From positions 434,001-498,000 of the forward strand of contig NZ_AP018050.1 in assembly GCF_003609775.1 (NCBI RefSeq): a DNA stretch of 64,000 bases, given 5' to 3'. The notes below the pieces were generated by a model. The model was given only the letters and a program-made list of their open reading frames with translations. It did not search any database and was not told the origin of the DNA. The translations under genes and the position numbers were made by a program. Below, piece after piece: positions 54,101 through 63,532 of the stretch (position 1 is its first letter; every line of letters begins with the position of its first letter). The DNA is from Prevotella melaninogenica (lineage in GTDB: Bacteria > Bacteroidota > Bacteroidia > Bacteroidales > Bacteroidaceae).

Positions 54101-54504
54101 TTCTTATGGCAAAAAGTAAAACGCCAATCCCAACGAGTATCGTTCTCATAGTGAAAGAGCATAAAGGCACTGGAATAATTCTCCATAACCTTACGGATAA
54201 GTCGCTGAATGTTTACACGGTTTCGCTCCATCATCACACGATCACTAACCGTGACATCGAATATCTGTAGTGGCTGCACCCCAATGTCTATCTGCCCCAC
54301 TTGCTTGATACTACATATTCCTGTTGCTTCAGCCAATGGTTTCTCTTCAGGACTATTCTCCAAGAGTTCTGTCTCAGAAAGAGATTCAAATTTATCTTCT
54401 CCAAAAATAGGGAAAATAATATTGTCTACGAATGAACTCCAGCCTTTATATTTACTGCTTAAATACCCCTTTAATGTCTCTACGCTTAATATTTCTTTTT
54501 TCAT
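51136..54504 (-). CDS. Eco57I/type IIG-like DNA methylase with swappable specificity domain
   Basis: 1122 residues. An N-terminal ~450-residue region (MKKEILSVETLKGYLSSKYK…) has no motif I can name. The adenine methylase core has motif I LDPACGSGAFPMGLLNRIVE (about 500) and the catalytic NPPY in VIGNPPYIQLQNN (about 703). The C-terminal target recognition domain runs from ~827 (LSDFVQQQHTVCDFSTSDSW) to the end, and the stored variant lies opposite at 50214. It resembles single-chain type IIG or PglX-like methylases; an endonuclease motif is not obvious, so cleavage may come from partner genes. It starts 10 nt after the helicase gene as the last gene of the operon. Confidence 0.85.
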   Translation of the reverse strand: MKKEILSVETLKGYLSSKYKGWSSFVDNIIFPIFGEDKFESLSETELLENSPEEKPLAEATGICSIKQVGQIDIGVQPLQIFDVTVSDRVMMERNRVNIQRLIRKVMENYSSAFMLFHYENDTRWDWRFTFCHKKGGQKEVTDSKRYTFLLGPGQSCRTAANNFNKLYENRDTLDMSKIEDAFSVEALTKQFYRDLFEWYQWAVSDASNITFPNDTAIEDDDRDDIEKKIIRMITRIMFVWFIKQKELVPDCIFDADFLSTILKDFDPYSKTEGNYYNAILQNLFFGTLNRAIKDENGNTRKFATSSKRDVKTLYRYAELFSISEQEVINLFAEVPFLNGGLFECLDKTRYSDGVEQCYNFDGFSRNDARFADGRFKHRAVVPNNLFFAPETGLISILSRYNFTIEENSPEEQQVALDPELLGKVFENLLGAYNPETRETARNQSGSFYTPREIVNYMVDESLIAYLGNNDFVRSLFSSDFSFDEAEAEEYKRTAERLKRVKILDPACGSGAFPMGLLNRIVEILERISPDENVYDLKLSLIENCLYGSDIQSIAAQITKLRFFISLICDCEKDPSKPNFGIPTLPNLETKFVSANTLIAKKKKDRQLNFFTSEEIESIKKELHQIRHLHFSAKSTSTKHRLREKDLALREKLIELLSDENNFASDDAKQLAEWNPYDQNAVSPFFDPEWMFGVADGFDIVIGNPPYIQLQNNSGELAKLYEDCGYSTFARTGDIYCLFYERGWQLLKEGGYLCYITSNKWMRAGYGDKTRGFFANKTNPMLLIDFAGVKIFESATVDTNILLFSRSNNQHKTTCAITNKQNKDSVNNLSDFVQQQHTVCDFSTSDSWVILSPIEQSIKRKIEAVGTPLKDWDIQINYGIKTGCNEAFIISTEKRKEILDNCQTEDERKRTAELIRPILRGRDIKRYGYVENGLFLINTHNGIRGKLPRIDINDYPAVKVHLDRYWDKISARADKGDTPYNLRNCAYLEDFSKPKIMYPNMTKYIPFYYDEKGFYQNDKSFMITGNFVAYLTAFLNSSLFKFCFLNNFPELQGGTRELRKIFFDKIPVLQVTKEINDSFISKINDIQEKYTTQKAMEIDAMLFELYRLTEEERKTIGFVEIT
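51728..51801 (-). repeat. 74-bp perfect inverted repeat, right copy
   Basis: Partner of 50433-50506, inside the 3' part of the methylase gene. Confidence 0.9.
52007..52020 (-). repeat. 14-bp inverted repeat, right (putative crossover edge)
   Basis: ACAAAATCGCTCAA, the reverse complement of 50214-50227. Inversion between these two sites would flip ~1.8 kb and exchange the methylase 3' ends in frame. Confidence 0.7.
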
Positions 54505-54514
54505 AAGTTTGTCT

Positions 54515-57500
54515 TTACTTGATGGTTCCTAAAACAATAGATGCTACGCCCTGCTTATTTTCTACCTGCGCAACAAGTTTACCAATCTCACGCTCCAAGA
54601 TTTCATCAATATCCTGTTGCTTGATGGCAAAAAGGCTTTGGTTACGATGTTCTAATTCGTGCTCTATTGCCAACATCTTTTTAATAATGTCAAAGTTTCC
54701 TTTGTCAACAAGTTTTCGTGCACTCTCCAAAAGTCTCTTTGACTTTGCTGAAATAGTGTCGTTCTCATAGAGTTTTACAACGAATCCCTGTGCCAGCGTA
54801 CGTTTATCTCCAGCCCTTGATCTTTTAATGCGGATAAAATATTGTGTATATGCCTTTAAGGCTTCAGCCGAAAGTTGCTGCCAGTTATCGGGCAATGGTA
54901 TACGCTTAGCTTTCTCATCTACTCGCATTTCCTCAAGCAGCTCAAGTAAAGAGATTATCTGAGTACCCTTTCGTCCATCTTCCTCATTGCGTATTCTGAT
55001 GGCCAGCCGTGCAGAGTGAGGAGCTTTCACAACAAAGTAAGCGGTGCCACTTGTTGCCTGTGCCATCTCCCATTCACCCTCAGTTTGCTCTATCTGCAGA
55101 TAGCGTTCAGGATGTGCCTTCTTGTATTGTTTTAATTCAAAGATATACTTCTGCAAGGGTGACTCCTCACCATTAATCGCCTCAACAAGTTCATGATGCA
55201 CAACCGTTTCCTCTTCCGAGAAAATCTTGCTGTCCTCACCAAAGAGTATATGGAATGACTGTAGCTTGGTGTATGCTTTGCGAACCAGCTGTATTTGAGC
55301 ATCACCTTCTGCACTTGGCATAAAGTTATAAACATAGACGAACGGTTCTTTACTGCCAATACGATTTACACGTCCAATGCGCTGCATCAGGCGAGTGGAG
55401 TTCCAGGGCGTATCATAGTTCAGAATGACATTGGCACGATGGAGGTTTACACCTTCAGCTAAGACTTCTGTCGTAATAAGCACATCATAGTCATCCTTCC
55501 ACTCACCATCATAATTGGCATCAAAATTTTCCTCAATGGTATGTTCCAGTTCATCACGGTTAGCAGCAGTAATGGCGAGCACTTTGTAGCCCTTTGCTCT
55601 AACAGCTCTAACAAGCGATTCAACCGTATCTATTGCTTCTGAGAAGATAACTAACTTTCCTGACGTATTCTTTTGAGGATTGAACAGTTCAGGCTTGATA
55701 TTTTCTTTGAAAGCATCAAACTTTGGATCCTGTGAGTTACGTGCCCATCGATCATAGAGCTTAGAAATGAGTCGGAAGTCTTCTTTCAGTTGGGTATAAT
55801 ATTCCTCTTTAAAGTCCTTACGTGTATATTCTGCATTTTGTCCTTTCTCGTTGCGCCCTTGTTCTGTCAGTTTCTCTATTTTGCCCCTGATGTCTTCTAC
55901 ACAATCGCTAAATGATACTTTCTTTCCTCGTTTTTTAGTCTTTGCCTCGTAATCAAGCTCTTTGTTTACATCAATTTGTGGACATACAAAAATAGTATCA
56001 TTCTCCCACATTCTAATCATGTTCTCGGTGTAATAGCGCAAATTCAATAGGGATTGCGTAAATGCCGAGAAGGAACTTTCAAGACGTTTCACAAGAAGAT
56101 TCTGCATGATGGTGGCAAGCTGTTTAGCCACATCACTCACACCACGGTTGCCACGACCCGTATGTTTCTTTTCGTTAGCTGGATTGGTAAAGTTTTCTAT
56201 GGCACGATAACGGAAATACTTCAGCCACTCATCTGTCTGCAACTTTTCTTCCTCCGTAGGAGCAATAATCGTCATTGTATCAGAGAAGAGCTGCGCCAAC
56301 TCATCGTCCATAACATATTCAAGATTATTTGGTCCAACAATCTCAGGAAAGATCAGCCCTTCTGCCTTCATATCGTCGCCGTAATATTCTTTAACGTCAG
56401 TTCTTGTTCTGCGCTCAAGGATATCAATTAGAATGCAATCACGTATTTTCTTTGAGACAGCATTGAGCCGCACCCGGCGTTCGTCAGTTGGAATGTCATG
56501 GATAAGTAGCCCTGTTTCCTTGTCTACTTTTGGCTTACTAATAAGGAGGTCATACTCCCTATTTATGTCGGCAAAGAACTTTTCTATATTTCCTCCTTCA
56601 GACTTCTTTAGCGTACTATCATTATGGTTACGCTCAAAAAGATAAATTTGATTCTTCAAATCATTCGGACGATTATTTTGCGGTGTGGCAGACAGAAGTC
56701 CAATATAGGGGTATGTGCCCGTATTAGAGCCTATCTTCTGTATCAGTTGGTCAAGCGACTGATACATCAGTGTGTTGCTGTTGCGGAACTTATGACTTTC
56801 ATCAATAATAATGAGTCCATAATTCTTATCTTGAAGTGTTCCCTCAAATTCACCAGTATCAGCACTGTCATCATCTTCCCAACTTTCATCCTCGGTAACA
56901 TTTCCGATTCTTCCTGTTGTGATGAAGTCAATGTAGGGTGCAATCTTATCGTTAGAATCTTTGTCGAACATGGTAATAGCTTTCTTCCAACCCGACTGAA
57001 TGGCAGGAGGAGTAATGACCAACACCTTATGTTCTCGACCATCATCATCTGGTACGGAAAGAAAACGCTTGATGATAAGCGTTCCAATAATTGTCTTACC
57101 AAGTCCAACCACGTCAGCCAACATAAAACCACCATGTTCGCGCATAATACCAAGACATCGCTTGACGGCTTCTATCTGATACTTCAGTTTGTGAATCTTT
57201 GATGGTAAATAGGCTTCTATCTGTTGTCCAAGTGATGCGTCTACAACATCCCCAAACTGAATTTGCAACAATTTGATATACTGCTCATAGGGGGTAAACT
57301 CTTGAACAGCATTTTTTTGTATATCAATGTAGATAGGCGACTTCTTGATAACCTGCTCCAAGAACTCCTGTGTCCAGTCTTCTGAGCATTCCCACTTCTC
57401 TTCAAACCAACAAATATGTCCTTTTGAATTTGATCCATGTATGGGTCGAGCTGCAATACGTGTGGGATCGGTCTCAAGATAATTCAATTCGGCATTTCCC

Positions 57501-57994
57501 AATAATCCTTTCTGCGTAAAGTTAGAACTGCCAATGATACCGTAAGAGAAAGTTGGGCAAGAGAAAATATAACATTTGGAATGTAAGAACTCTACTTCGT
57601 CATTGGCATTTTTTTTATAGATGCGTATCTGCATCTTACCATTACCACAATACTGAAGTAACAGATTGATAACACTCTTGTACTCATCTTTTATTTGAAG
57701 ATCATGTATGTCAGTCCGTATAAAATCATAAGGATAACTTGCGTCCTTATACTTTGGGTTTGCAAGTAACGAGGTATAAACATAAGGGTCATTACCTATA
57801 AGAAGTTCAAGCGAGGTCCCATCACGTTCCAAAAAACTTGTAAGTTCATTGAGAACAAGCGCCATACCAGGTATGTCCCAATACCCAGTTGCAATCTGTA
57901 TTTTATCAATACCCTCTGCCAAAATACACCTCTTGATGTAACTTTGCATAGAGAGTGCGTCAGAAGAATTATCTATCAGGTTATTATGCATCAT
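54515..57994 (-). CDS. PLD-nuclease/SNF2-type helicase fusion
   Basis: 1159 residues. An N-terminal phospholipase D-like domain has HSKCYIF (HxK, about 141) and GIIGSSNFTQKGLLGNAELN. Then comes an SF2/SNF2 helicase: motif I MLADVVGLGKTIIGTLI (about 296), motif II IIIDESHKF (about 394), motif III LLSATP, and the C-terminal lobe LITTEVLAEGVNLHRANVIL, then MQRIGRVNRIGS (about 873). Such fusions occur in defence loci and are thought to move on and nick or degrade DNA. It lies between the DUF2357 gene (103 nt upstream) and the methylase gene (10 nt downstream). The gap holds a possible TACTTTTG box at 58076-58083, so partial independent transcription is possible. Confidence 0.88.
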   Translation of the reverse strand: MMHNNLIDNSSDALSMQSYIKRCILAEGIDKIQIATGYWDIPGMALVLNELTSFLERDGTSLELLIGNDPYVYTSLLANPKYKDASYPYDFIRTDIHDLQIKDEYKSVINLLLQYCGNGKMQIRIYKKNANDEVEFLHSKCYIFSCPTFSYGIIGSSNFTQKGLLGNAELNYLETDPTRIAARPIHGSNSKGHICWFEEKWECSEDWTQEFLEQVIKKSPIYIDIQKNAVQEFTPYEQYIKLLQIQFGDVVDASLGQQIEAYLPSKIHKLKYQIEAVKRCLGIMREHGGFMLADVVGLGKTIIGTLIIKRFLSVPDDDGREHKVLVITPPAIQSGWKKAITMFDKDSNDKIAPYIDFITTGRIGNVTEDESWEDDDSADTGEFEGTLQDKNYGLIIIDESHKFRNSNTLMYQSLDQLIQKIGSNTGTYPYIGLLSATPQNNRPNDLKNQIYLFERNHNDSTLKKSEGGNIEKFFADINREYDLLISKPKVDKETGLLIHDIPTDERRVRLNAVSKKIRDCILIDILERRTRTDVKEYYGDDMKAEGLIFPEIVGPNNLEYVMDDELAQLFSDTMTIIAPTEEEKLQTDEWLKYFRYRAIENFTNPANEKKHTGRGNRGVSDVAKQLATIMQNLLVKRLESSFSAFTQSLLNLRYYTENMIRMWENDTIFVCPQIDVNKELDYEAKTKKRGKKVSFSDCVEDIRGKIEKLTEQGRNEKGQNAEYTRKDFKEEYYTQLKEDFRLISKLYDRWARNSQDPKFDAFKENIKPELFNPQKNTSGKLVIFSEAIDTVESLVRAVRAKGYKVLAITAANRDELEHTIEENFDANYDGEWKDDYDVLITTEVLAEGVNLHRANVILNYDTPWNSTRLMQRIGRVNRIGSKEPFVYVYNFMPSAEGDAQIQLVRKAYTKLQSFHILFGEDSKIFSEEETVVHHELVEAINGEESPLQKYIFELKQYKKAHPERYLQIEQTEGEWEMAQATSGTAYFVVKAPHSARLAIRIRNEEDGRKGTQIISLLELLEEMRVDEKAKRIPLPDNWQQLSAEALKAYTQYFIRIKRSRAGDKRTLAQGFVVKLYENDTISAKSKRLLESARKLVDKGNFDIIKKMLAIEHELEHRNQSLFAIKQQDIDEILEREIGKLVAQVENKQGVASIVLGTIK

Positions 57995-58097
57995 TCTATT
58001 CCTTTCTGTGCTACATATTAGGCAAATAAATTACTTAGAAGATAACAGCAAAGTCGCATTACTTGCAGTTGCAAACAAAAGTATTAGAGATAACAAT

Positions 58098-60401
58098 TTA
58101 TACATCACCAAATAGCATATCCTTTGGCTTCTTCTCTTCCAACAACTCTGTAAGTGTCATGAAGTATGGGTCTTTAGCATATGGTGTCTTACTTTGTTTC
58201 ACTTTGAACGTGCTGCCGTCTGGTTTATAAACATATATTATAGGCTCGGTGCTCTCCAAGTCGAAGGCAAGGTAGAACTCACGCCGTGCGTCAAAGCCTT
58301 TGGCTTGCAGTTGCGTACCCGACACGATGCGTGGACCGTTGGAAGACAACTTGTAAAGTTCCTGACTCTGCTTGTTATGGAGCAACACATAGTGGCAATG
58401 CTCAAAACCTGCTGTCAGGCGGAGCGAGCCTTGATCCATGCCAGCACGGACATAGTAGAGTTTGTTCTTCTTGATGGTTTCAAGTTGTCCACTCTTGTAG
58501 TAGCCCACAAGCACAAGGTTGCTCTCATCGGGAACAATGGTGTAGGTCAATCCCTTTTGCGGTATGCTGTCCTTGATTTGCTCATAGCGTTCTTCGGTGC
58601 GTAGTATCTGTACGAGGTGGTCGCGCAGCATCTTGCCCTCGTCCTCTGGCTGTTCGCCGTTAGGCAACAGGGGAAAAGCGCCGATGTTCACCTCCTTTAT
58701 AGATTTAATGTAGTAAGGTGATTCTGAACCGTTTCCTTTGCGATAGCGTCCTGGGAAAAGGATGTAGCCACCGATAATCTCTTTCGCAGTGTACTTGAAA
58801 TGGGTGCTGCCATAGTAGATAGCATCGCGGTAGCGGTGCATCTGGTTAAGCGCATCGGGTGGCGGATAGTCCGAGATATCATAGTCATCTTCAAGGTTAT
58901 CAATATCCTTGTTCGTATCGTCAAGCACACGGTACTTGGCATCGTAGAGGTAGGTTAGTACAAAGCCGTCTGCCTTTTGAATGTTGAGCACAATGTCGGG
59001 CCGCTGCTCCGTGGTAGCGGTATGCACCTCGCCCGAACGGCGGTTGTAGGTGTGCTGATAGCACAGTTCCACAATGTCATCGTTGAAGCGGTTGTGGTAG
59101 GTAATCTTGTGCTCCACGGTGCTGTCGGTAAACGGTGTGAGCATCGTTTTGCGGTTCTCCTCCACAAGTGCCGCTTGGTCGGGGTCGGTAAGGTCTATCT
59201 CCAACACGTCCATCATCAGTTGCTTCATCTTTAGGAAGCACCACAACTCGTACAGTTCCCAAATAGGGCGCACACCAATCTCGTTGCTACCCTCGTAGAA
59301 ACCGAGACCGCTTTGCAGGATGTACCACAAGCGGTAAATCTGCGAATAACCAGTGCGCTTTTGCAGCACACTACTCTCCTGACGAAAACCTTTGAACTCG
59401 CCAATCTGTCGCCAGATGCGGTGGTGTAAGATGTTCTGCAAGCGTTCTCCTTTGCCTTTCAGCCAGTCGAATTCCTCTCCCAAAAGCTGACCTTGATAGT
59501 TGCGCTGCAACTCTCCCAGCACGTCCACAAGTTTCTTACCAATCTGCTTGACGGTGTACTTCACAAAGCGGTTCTCCTTTGTGTCGATGGTCTTCTGCCT
59601 CTCGTCGTGACGGAATAGGTAGTGGTCAAGCGTCTTGGCAGCCTTTTGCTCCTCATATTGGTTGAGCATCTTGGGCGACCAACGCTTTATCTTATCCACA
59701 CGGTCGTAATAGGTAATACGCTCGCCTCGGGTGTTAGGGCGGTTGGTCACAAACTCCAAAGCGGTGATGTACTCGTCTATCACACCCTTAAAGATAGAGA
59801 GCCAAATCATTTCATTGCTCTGACTGCTCGATAGGTTCAGCGACTGAAACGTCTTGGTAAGATACTTGAACACAAGGTTTTCATACTCGGCGTTAATCAT
59901 GCTCATCATGTGCATGAGGTCACGCTTCGTGTCGAGTTTCGGTGATACCACACGAAACTCTATCCATGCCAAGCGTTCGGTCAGTCCTTTGGGCTTATAA
60001 GCATATTGCAGACGGAAGATGCCTGGCTCGTTGAGGAAATCAAGAGCCGCCATGAGGAACCCCCCATTGTCAGCGGCATACCACTGGAATGCCTCTGCCA
60101 CGTCTTTGTTGATGTGGATGATGCGGGGCTCTCCCTCAATGTCAGTGAAGTGCAGCGTGATGTTGTACTGGCAAGTCTCGAACATCACAGGGGGAAGTGC
60201 CGCCCACTCCTTGCCCTCAGGCAGAGGCGGCACACCAACCAACTGCAACATGCCCTCGGCTGACGAGCGGTAGTCGCAGTAGTGCATGGCAGCATCCCCA
60301 CCTACACGGCTTTTAAGTCGTCGGAGCGAGTTCTGTATGGAGCGTGTGGTGATAGTTATCTCCACATTCCCTGCCTTGTCTGCAAATTTCAGCGCATCCA
60401 T
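58098..60401 (-). CDS. DUF2357 McrC-like PD-(D/E)xK nuclease
   Basis: 767 residues. The N-terminal DUF2357 region (about 1-300) includes GIFRLQYAYKPKG and helical stretches such as MINAEYENLVFKYLTKTF. The C-terminal nuclease core has RPDIVLNIQ (about 468), YLYDAKYRVL (D-x-K, about 488) and downstream NQMHRYRDAIYYG, the McrC-like pattern. It partners with the McrB-like motor encoded 13 nt upstream in the operon. In McrBC systems the GTPase ring moves DNA and McrC cuts. The long N-terminal part makes this one of the DUF2357 variants rather than classical McrC (~350 residues). Confidence 0.85.
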   Translation of the reverse strand: MDALKFADKAGNVEITITTRSIQNSLRRLKSRVGGDAAMHYCDYRSSAEGMLQLVGVPPLPEGKEWAALPPVMFETCQYNITLHFTDIEGEPRIIHINKDVAEAFQWYAADNGGFLMAALDFLNEPGIFRLQYAYKPKGLTERLAWIEFRVVSPKLDTKRDLMHMMSMINAEYENLVFKYLTKTFQSLNLSSSQSNEMIWLSIFKGVIDEYITALEFVTNRPNTRGERITYYDRVDKIKRWSPKMLNQYEEQKAAKTLDHYLFRHDERQKTIDTKENRFVKYTVKQIGKKLVDVLGELQRNYQGQLLGEEFDWLKGKGERLQNILHHRIWRQIGEFKGFRQESSVLQKRTGYSQIYRLWYILQSGLGFYEGSNEIGVRPIWELYELWCFLKMKQLMMDVLEIDLTDPDQAALVEENRKTMLTPFTDSTVEHKITYHNRFNDDIVELCYQHTYNRRSGEVHTATTEQRPDIVLNIQKADGFVLTYLYDAKYRVLDDTNKDIDNLEDDYDISDYPPPDALNQMHRYRDAIYYGSTHFKYTAKEIIGGYILFPGRYRKGNGSESPYYIKSIKEVNIGAFPLLPNGEQPEDEGKMLRDHLVQILRTEERYEQIKDSIPQKGLTYTIVPDESNLVLVGYYKSGQLETIKKNKLYYVRAGMDQGSLRLTAGFEHCHYVLLHNKQSQELYKLSSNGPRIVSGTQLQAKGFDARREFYLAFDLESTEPIIYVYKPDGSTFKVKQSKTPYAKDPYFMTLTELLEEKKPKDMLFGDV

Positions 60402-60414
60402 GTTTTACTATCAT

Positions 60415-62421
60415 TTATGGCCAGAAACTGGTGAAGTGAGATCGTTCGAGGCGTTCACGCATTTCTACAATCTTAGCGTTGGCTTTGGGGTATGCTACCT
60501 CCGTCCATGTTGCCAATTGTGCCAATGGCTCTTTCACCAAGTCTTCATTACCCTCAATGCGTGGCAGCACTTTCATCATCAGAATATTGTCAAGTGCCTT
60601 GTTGTAGAGTTCCTCAAACTCAGCGTCCTTGTCCTCCATGCGCAGAGCGTAGAAGTGGAGTATCAACTCGTTTACTACACGGTAAGCGATACGGAAAGGG
60701 GTCTTGCCGAGGATAGTTTCAAGGCTGCCGGGCGTTGTTGTGCCGTCGGCTTCGGTTTGTCCGATGGTTGCCTTAATCTTCTCTGCAAGCAGTTCACGCT
60801 CGTCGTTGTTCATTTGCTGCAGTGCGTTATTGCTCTGCGCAAATGGAGCGAAAAACCAACCCTTATCCACAACGTCTTCACGATAGCTGAGTGCGTCAGG
60901 CTTCTCTATGTCAAACATATCGTTTAGGTTCACCTCGTTCATCTCAATGGTCATGGCGCGGTCTATCACCTTACGGCTGAACTGGTAGGTGGTATCGTCC
61001 ATGTTTACTGTGCCGATCACAATAAGATTGCGAGGAATGCGCAGACCTTCCTCTCTAAGAATTTCGTAAGTGGCATTGCTATATGGAGCTAACTCCTCAT
61101 CGACAATAGGGTAGCCTGTGCCTTTCTCCTGTTTCTCTTTTGAAAGGAACAACTCTTTGAGCAACTTGTTGTCATACTTATTAAAGATAGCAGCAGGAAT
61201 AAGTGGTTCGCTCTTGATAGTTCCGTCCACATCCTTGCGGCTTTCCAATATGCTCAGGAACTCGGCGAAGTACTGCTCAACAGCTGCAAGATTCATTTCA
61301 TCAAGGCACACGAAGAATGGTACATTCTCGTGTTGCATGGCTCTAATGAGAAACTTCACGAACTTTGTCAGGTGGTAATTACCACCGTCAAGTACGGTTT
61401 CATAACCGAGCAGTTCAGTGGAGTCGTTCCAGTTTGGTTTCACCTCTACAAGGCAGTAGTTGCCAGGCGACGTCTTATCCTTGCGCAGGTCGCCCTCGTC
61501 GGGGCAGCTGGCGTATGCCATTTCCTTTACAATGCGGCTCTTGCCTGTACCTGAGATACCAGCGAGGAGCAAGAAAGGTTTCGTGCGGATGGCTGAAAGA
61601 TATGAAACAACATCCTTGTTAAGAGTAGCATCTTTTCCATTCACATAATATGTCAATCCACTTCGTTCCGTTGTTGTGCCATTTATTTCGAAGTTTGCAA
61701 CCAATTTACGAGCACGCATAACAAATTGATCGTGCAAAACCAACTCTTTGCCTTCTATCTCAATAAACTCATGGTTCGCTAAAAACTTTTGTATGCGAAC
61801 GTCTTGAACCGACTGAGTTCGTGCGTTATCACATTCATTCTTATAAACGCTATCTTCTCTATATCTTAGAATAGAGTCTGTCACTTTGAAATAGTCTTTC
61901 CAAAGAGAAGTTGTCGCTACGAACAACTTAAATTCGTTTATAGTGATTTTGTATTCTCCTGTGGCATCTCCAACCTGAAGGAGTATTTTCAAAAGGAACA
62001 ATAATGGATTCATATTGTTATTATTTACTCTTAATACAAATGATTGCAACTGATTATTGATGAGGTCTTGGTACGATTGCGTGTTAGCAAAATTTGCATT
62101 ACATCTTTCTTTAATAGAATAATATAATGGAGTTAGATTGTCTGAATCATATGGGTCATTGGTTGTCAACAATCCCGCAGGAACACAATTAATTGTGGCT
62201 CTGTGCGGTGTATTTTCACTCAGAGAGCCATATTCTTGTTTTGTCTTGTTGCGATTAAAAAATGATTCGTAGTTTTCAAACTCATTGTTATTCCAATCTT
62301 CCAAAATGTGCGACATATAGCACAAATCAGCAAACAATTGATTCTGCTTGGTTATGTACCAAACATAATCCATCTTGTCAGCAGATGCTATTTCTACTTT
62401 TTTTATATCACTTATTCTCAT
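60415..62421 (-). CDS. McrB-like AAA+ GTPase
   Basis: 668 residues. The N-terminal ~270 residues are unassigned and could be the DNA reader domain. The AAA+ core has Walker A LLLAGISGTGKSRIVKEMAY (about 284), Walker B VPFFVCLDEMNLAAVEQYFA, and the McrB-type signature region VIGTVNMDDTTYQFSRKVID (about 470; N-x-x-D-x-T form) with the arginine in KVIDRAMTIEM. The C-terminus is helical. It overlaps the C5 methyltransferase gene by 14 nt and precedes the DUF2357 nuclease gene by 13 nt, the McrB-McrC order. Linkage to a C5 methylase recalls BsuMI and LlaI, where McrBC-like parts restrict unmodified DNA. Confidence 0.88.
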   Translation of the reverse strand: MRISDIKKVEIASADKMDYVWYITKQNQLFADLCYMSHILEDWNNNEFENYESFFNRNKTKQEYGSLSENTPHRATINCVPAGLLTTNDPYDSDNLTPLYYSIKERCNANFANTQSYQDLINNQLQSFVLRVNNNNMNPLLFLLKILLQVGDATGEYKITINEFKLFVATTSLWKDYFKVTDSILRYREDSVYKNECDNARTQSVQDVRIQKFLANHEFIEIEGKELVLHDQFVMRARKLVANFEINGTTTERSGLTYYVNGKDATLNKDVVSYLSAIRTKPFLLLAGISGTGKSRIVKEMAYASCPDEGDLRKDKTSPGNYCLVEVKPNWNDSTELLGYETVLDGGNYHLTKFVKFLIRAMQHENVPFFVCLDEMNLAAVEQYFAEFLSILESRKDVDGTIKSEPLIPAAIFNKYDNKLLKELFLSKEKQEKGTGYPIVDEELAPYSNATYEILREEGLRIPRNLIVIGTVNMDDTTYQFSRKVIDRAMTIEMNEVNLNDMFDIEKPDALSYREDVVDKGWFFAPFAQSNNALQQMNNDERELLAEKIKATIGQTEADGTTTPGSLETILGKTPFRIAYRVVNELILHFYALRMEDKDAEFEELYNKALDNILMMKVLPRIEGNEDLVKEPLAQLATWTEVAYPKANAKIVEMRERLERSHFTSFWP

Positions 62422-63532
62422 TGACGTTATACTTACTATTTAAATATAATATAAAATGAGCAAGGAACTCAGCTAGTCTTGGTGGAACAGCATTTCCAAT
62501 TTGTTTACAAATACTTGTCTTTGACCCCGAAAATATAAAATCATCAGGGAAAGTTTGTATTCGTGCAGCTTCTCTTGCTGTAAGTGTTCGGTCTAAATCG
62601 GGATGGGTAAAACGTCCTCCAGAAGGGGTGTCAAACCGTGTTGTTATTGTCATTGAAGGCTTATCCCAGTCCATTCGCCCATATGCTCCACTATGAACAG
62701 AGTGTATCTCTTCATCAAGGCTTTGCCAGTTTTCGTTAGCTATAATTTGTTTCATTCTTCTTAAAGCTATACCATTATGTTTTGAAGAAACATGATTAGG
62801 TACAGAACTGCTACCATCGGTAGCAATGTCTTTCAAATCAAAGATAGCATCTCTAATTGTTTCCCTTCTATTGAAAACACTTTGCAATTCTGTTGGCAAA
62901 CTCTCCCGCATCAATTTTAATTCCCTATCAAGGTCAAAATCAAATTTTGTACCCAAGATAATAACACGACGACGTTGCTGAGGAACTCCATATTCCTCAG
63001 CCTTAAATACTTTTATATGTAAGTAGTATCGACCATTCTTGAAATTACTGTCATCTTCGAAGATACTCTTTATCGTTTCAAGAATCTCACCATTCTTGCT
63101 GCTCAGTATTCCAACAACATTTTCAAATACAAAATATTGAGGCTCAAATTTTTGTATTATCTTAAAGTAATAGCGGAAAAGGAAATTACGAGGGTCATCA
63201 ATGAACTCTGATGTTTTCCTAATACGACTTCCTGCCATAGAAAAGCCTTGACATGGAGGACCACCAATAACCACATTGACATCATGAAGTTCTTGGTAAA
63301 GTTTTTCTTTACAGCTGGAATTAAGTCTTTCTGTTGCTTTTGATATACTGTCATCGAAATGGTCGACAAAAGAACGTATATCTTCGTTTACCATTATCGT
63401 GTGTGTATGGTTTTTTTTATAGGACTGTGCTATCTGTTCATCAATTTCATTAGCAAGAACTACATTAAATCCTGCCTTCTCGAAACCTACCGACAAGCCA
63501 CCGACCCCAGAAAATATATCTACTACATTCAT
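62408..63532 (-). CDS. DNA (cytosine-5) methyltransferase
   Basis: 374 residues. All key motifs are present: I VDIFSGVGGLSVGFEKAGF, IV VVIGGPPCQGFSMAG (catalytic Cys), VI FVFENVVG, VIII YGVPQQRRRVIILG, IX LTAREAARIQTFPDDF and X QIGNAVPPRLAEFLA. The target recognition region (about 230-300) decides the site and cannot be read from sequence. It starts with a 4-nt overlap (ATGA) with the upstream adenine-methylase-like gene and overlaps the McrB-like gene by 14 nt, so it is tightly embedded in the restriction operon and is probably its protective methylase. Confidence 0.95.
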   Translation of the reverse strand: MNVVDIFSGVGGLSVGFEKAGFNVVLANEIDEQIAQSYKKNHTHTIMVNEDIRSFVDHFDDSISKATERLNSSCKEKLYQELHDVNVVIGGPPCQGFSMAGSRIRKTSEFIDDPRNFLFRYYFKIIQKFEPQYFVFENVVGILSSKNGEILETIKSIFEDDSNFKNGRYYLHIKVFKAEEYGVPQQRRRVIILGTKFDFDLDRELKLMRESLPTELQSVFNRRETIRDAIFDLKDIATDGSSSVPNHVSSKHNGIALRRMKQIIANENWQSLDEEIHSVHSGAYGRMDWDKPSMTITTRFDTPSGGRFTHPDLDRTLTAREAARIQTFPDDFIFSGSKTSICKQIGNAVPPRLAEFLAHFILYLNSKYNVNENK

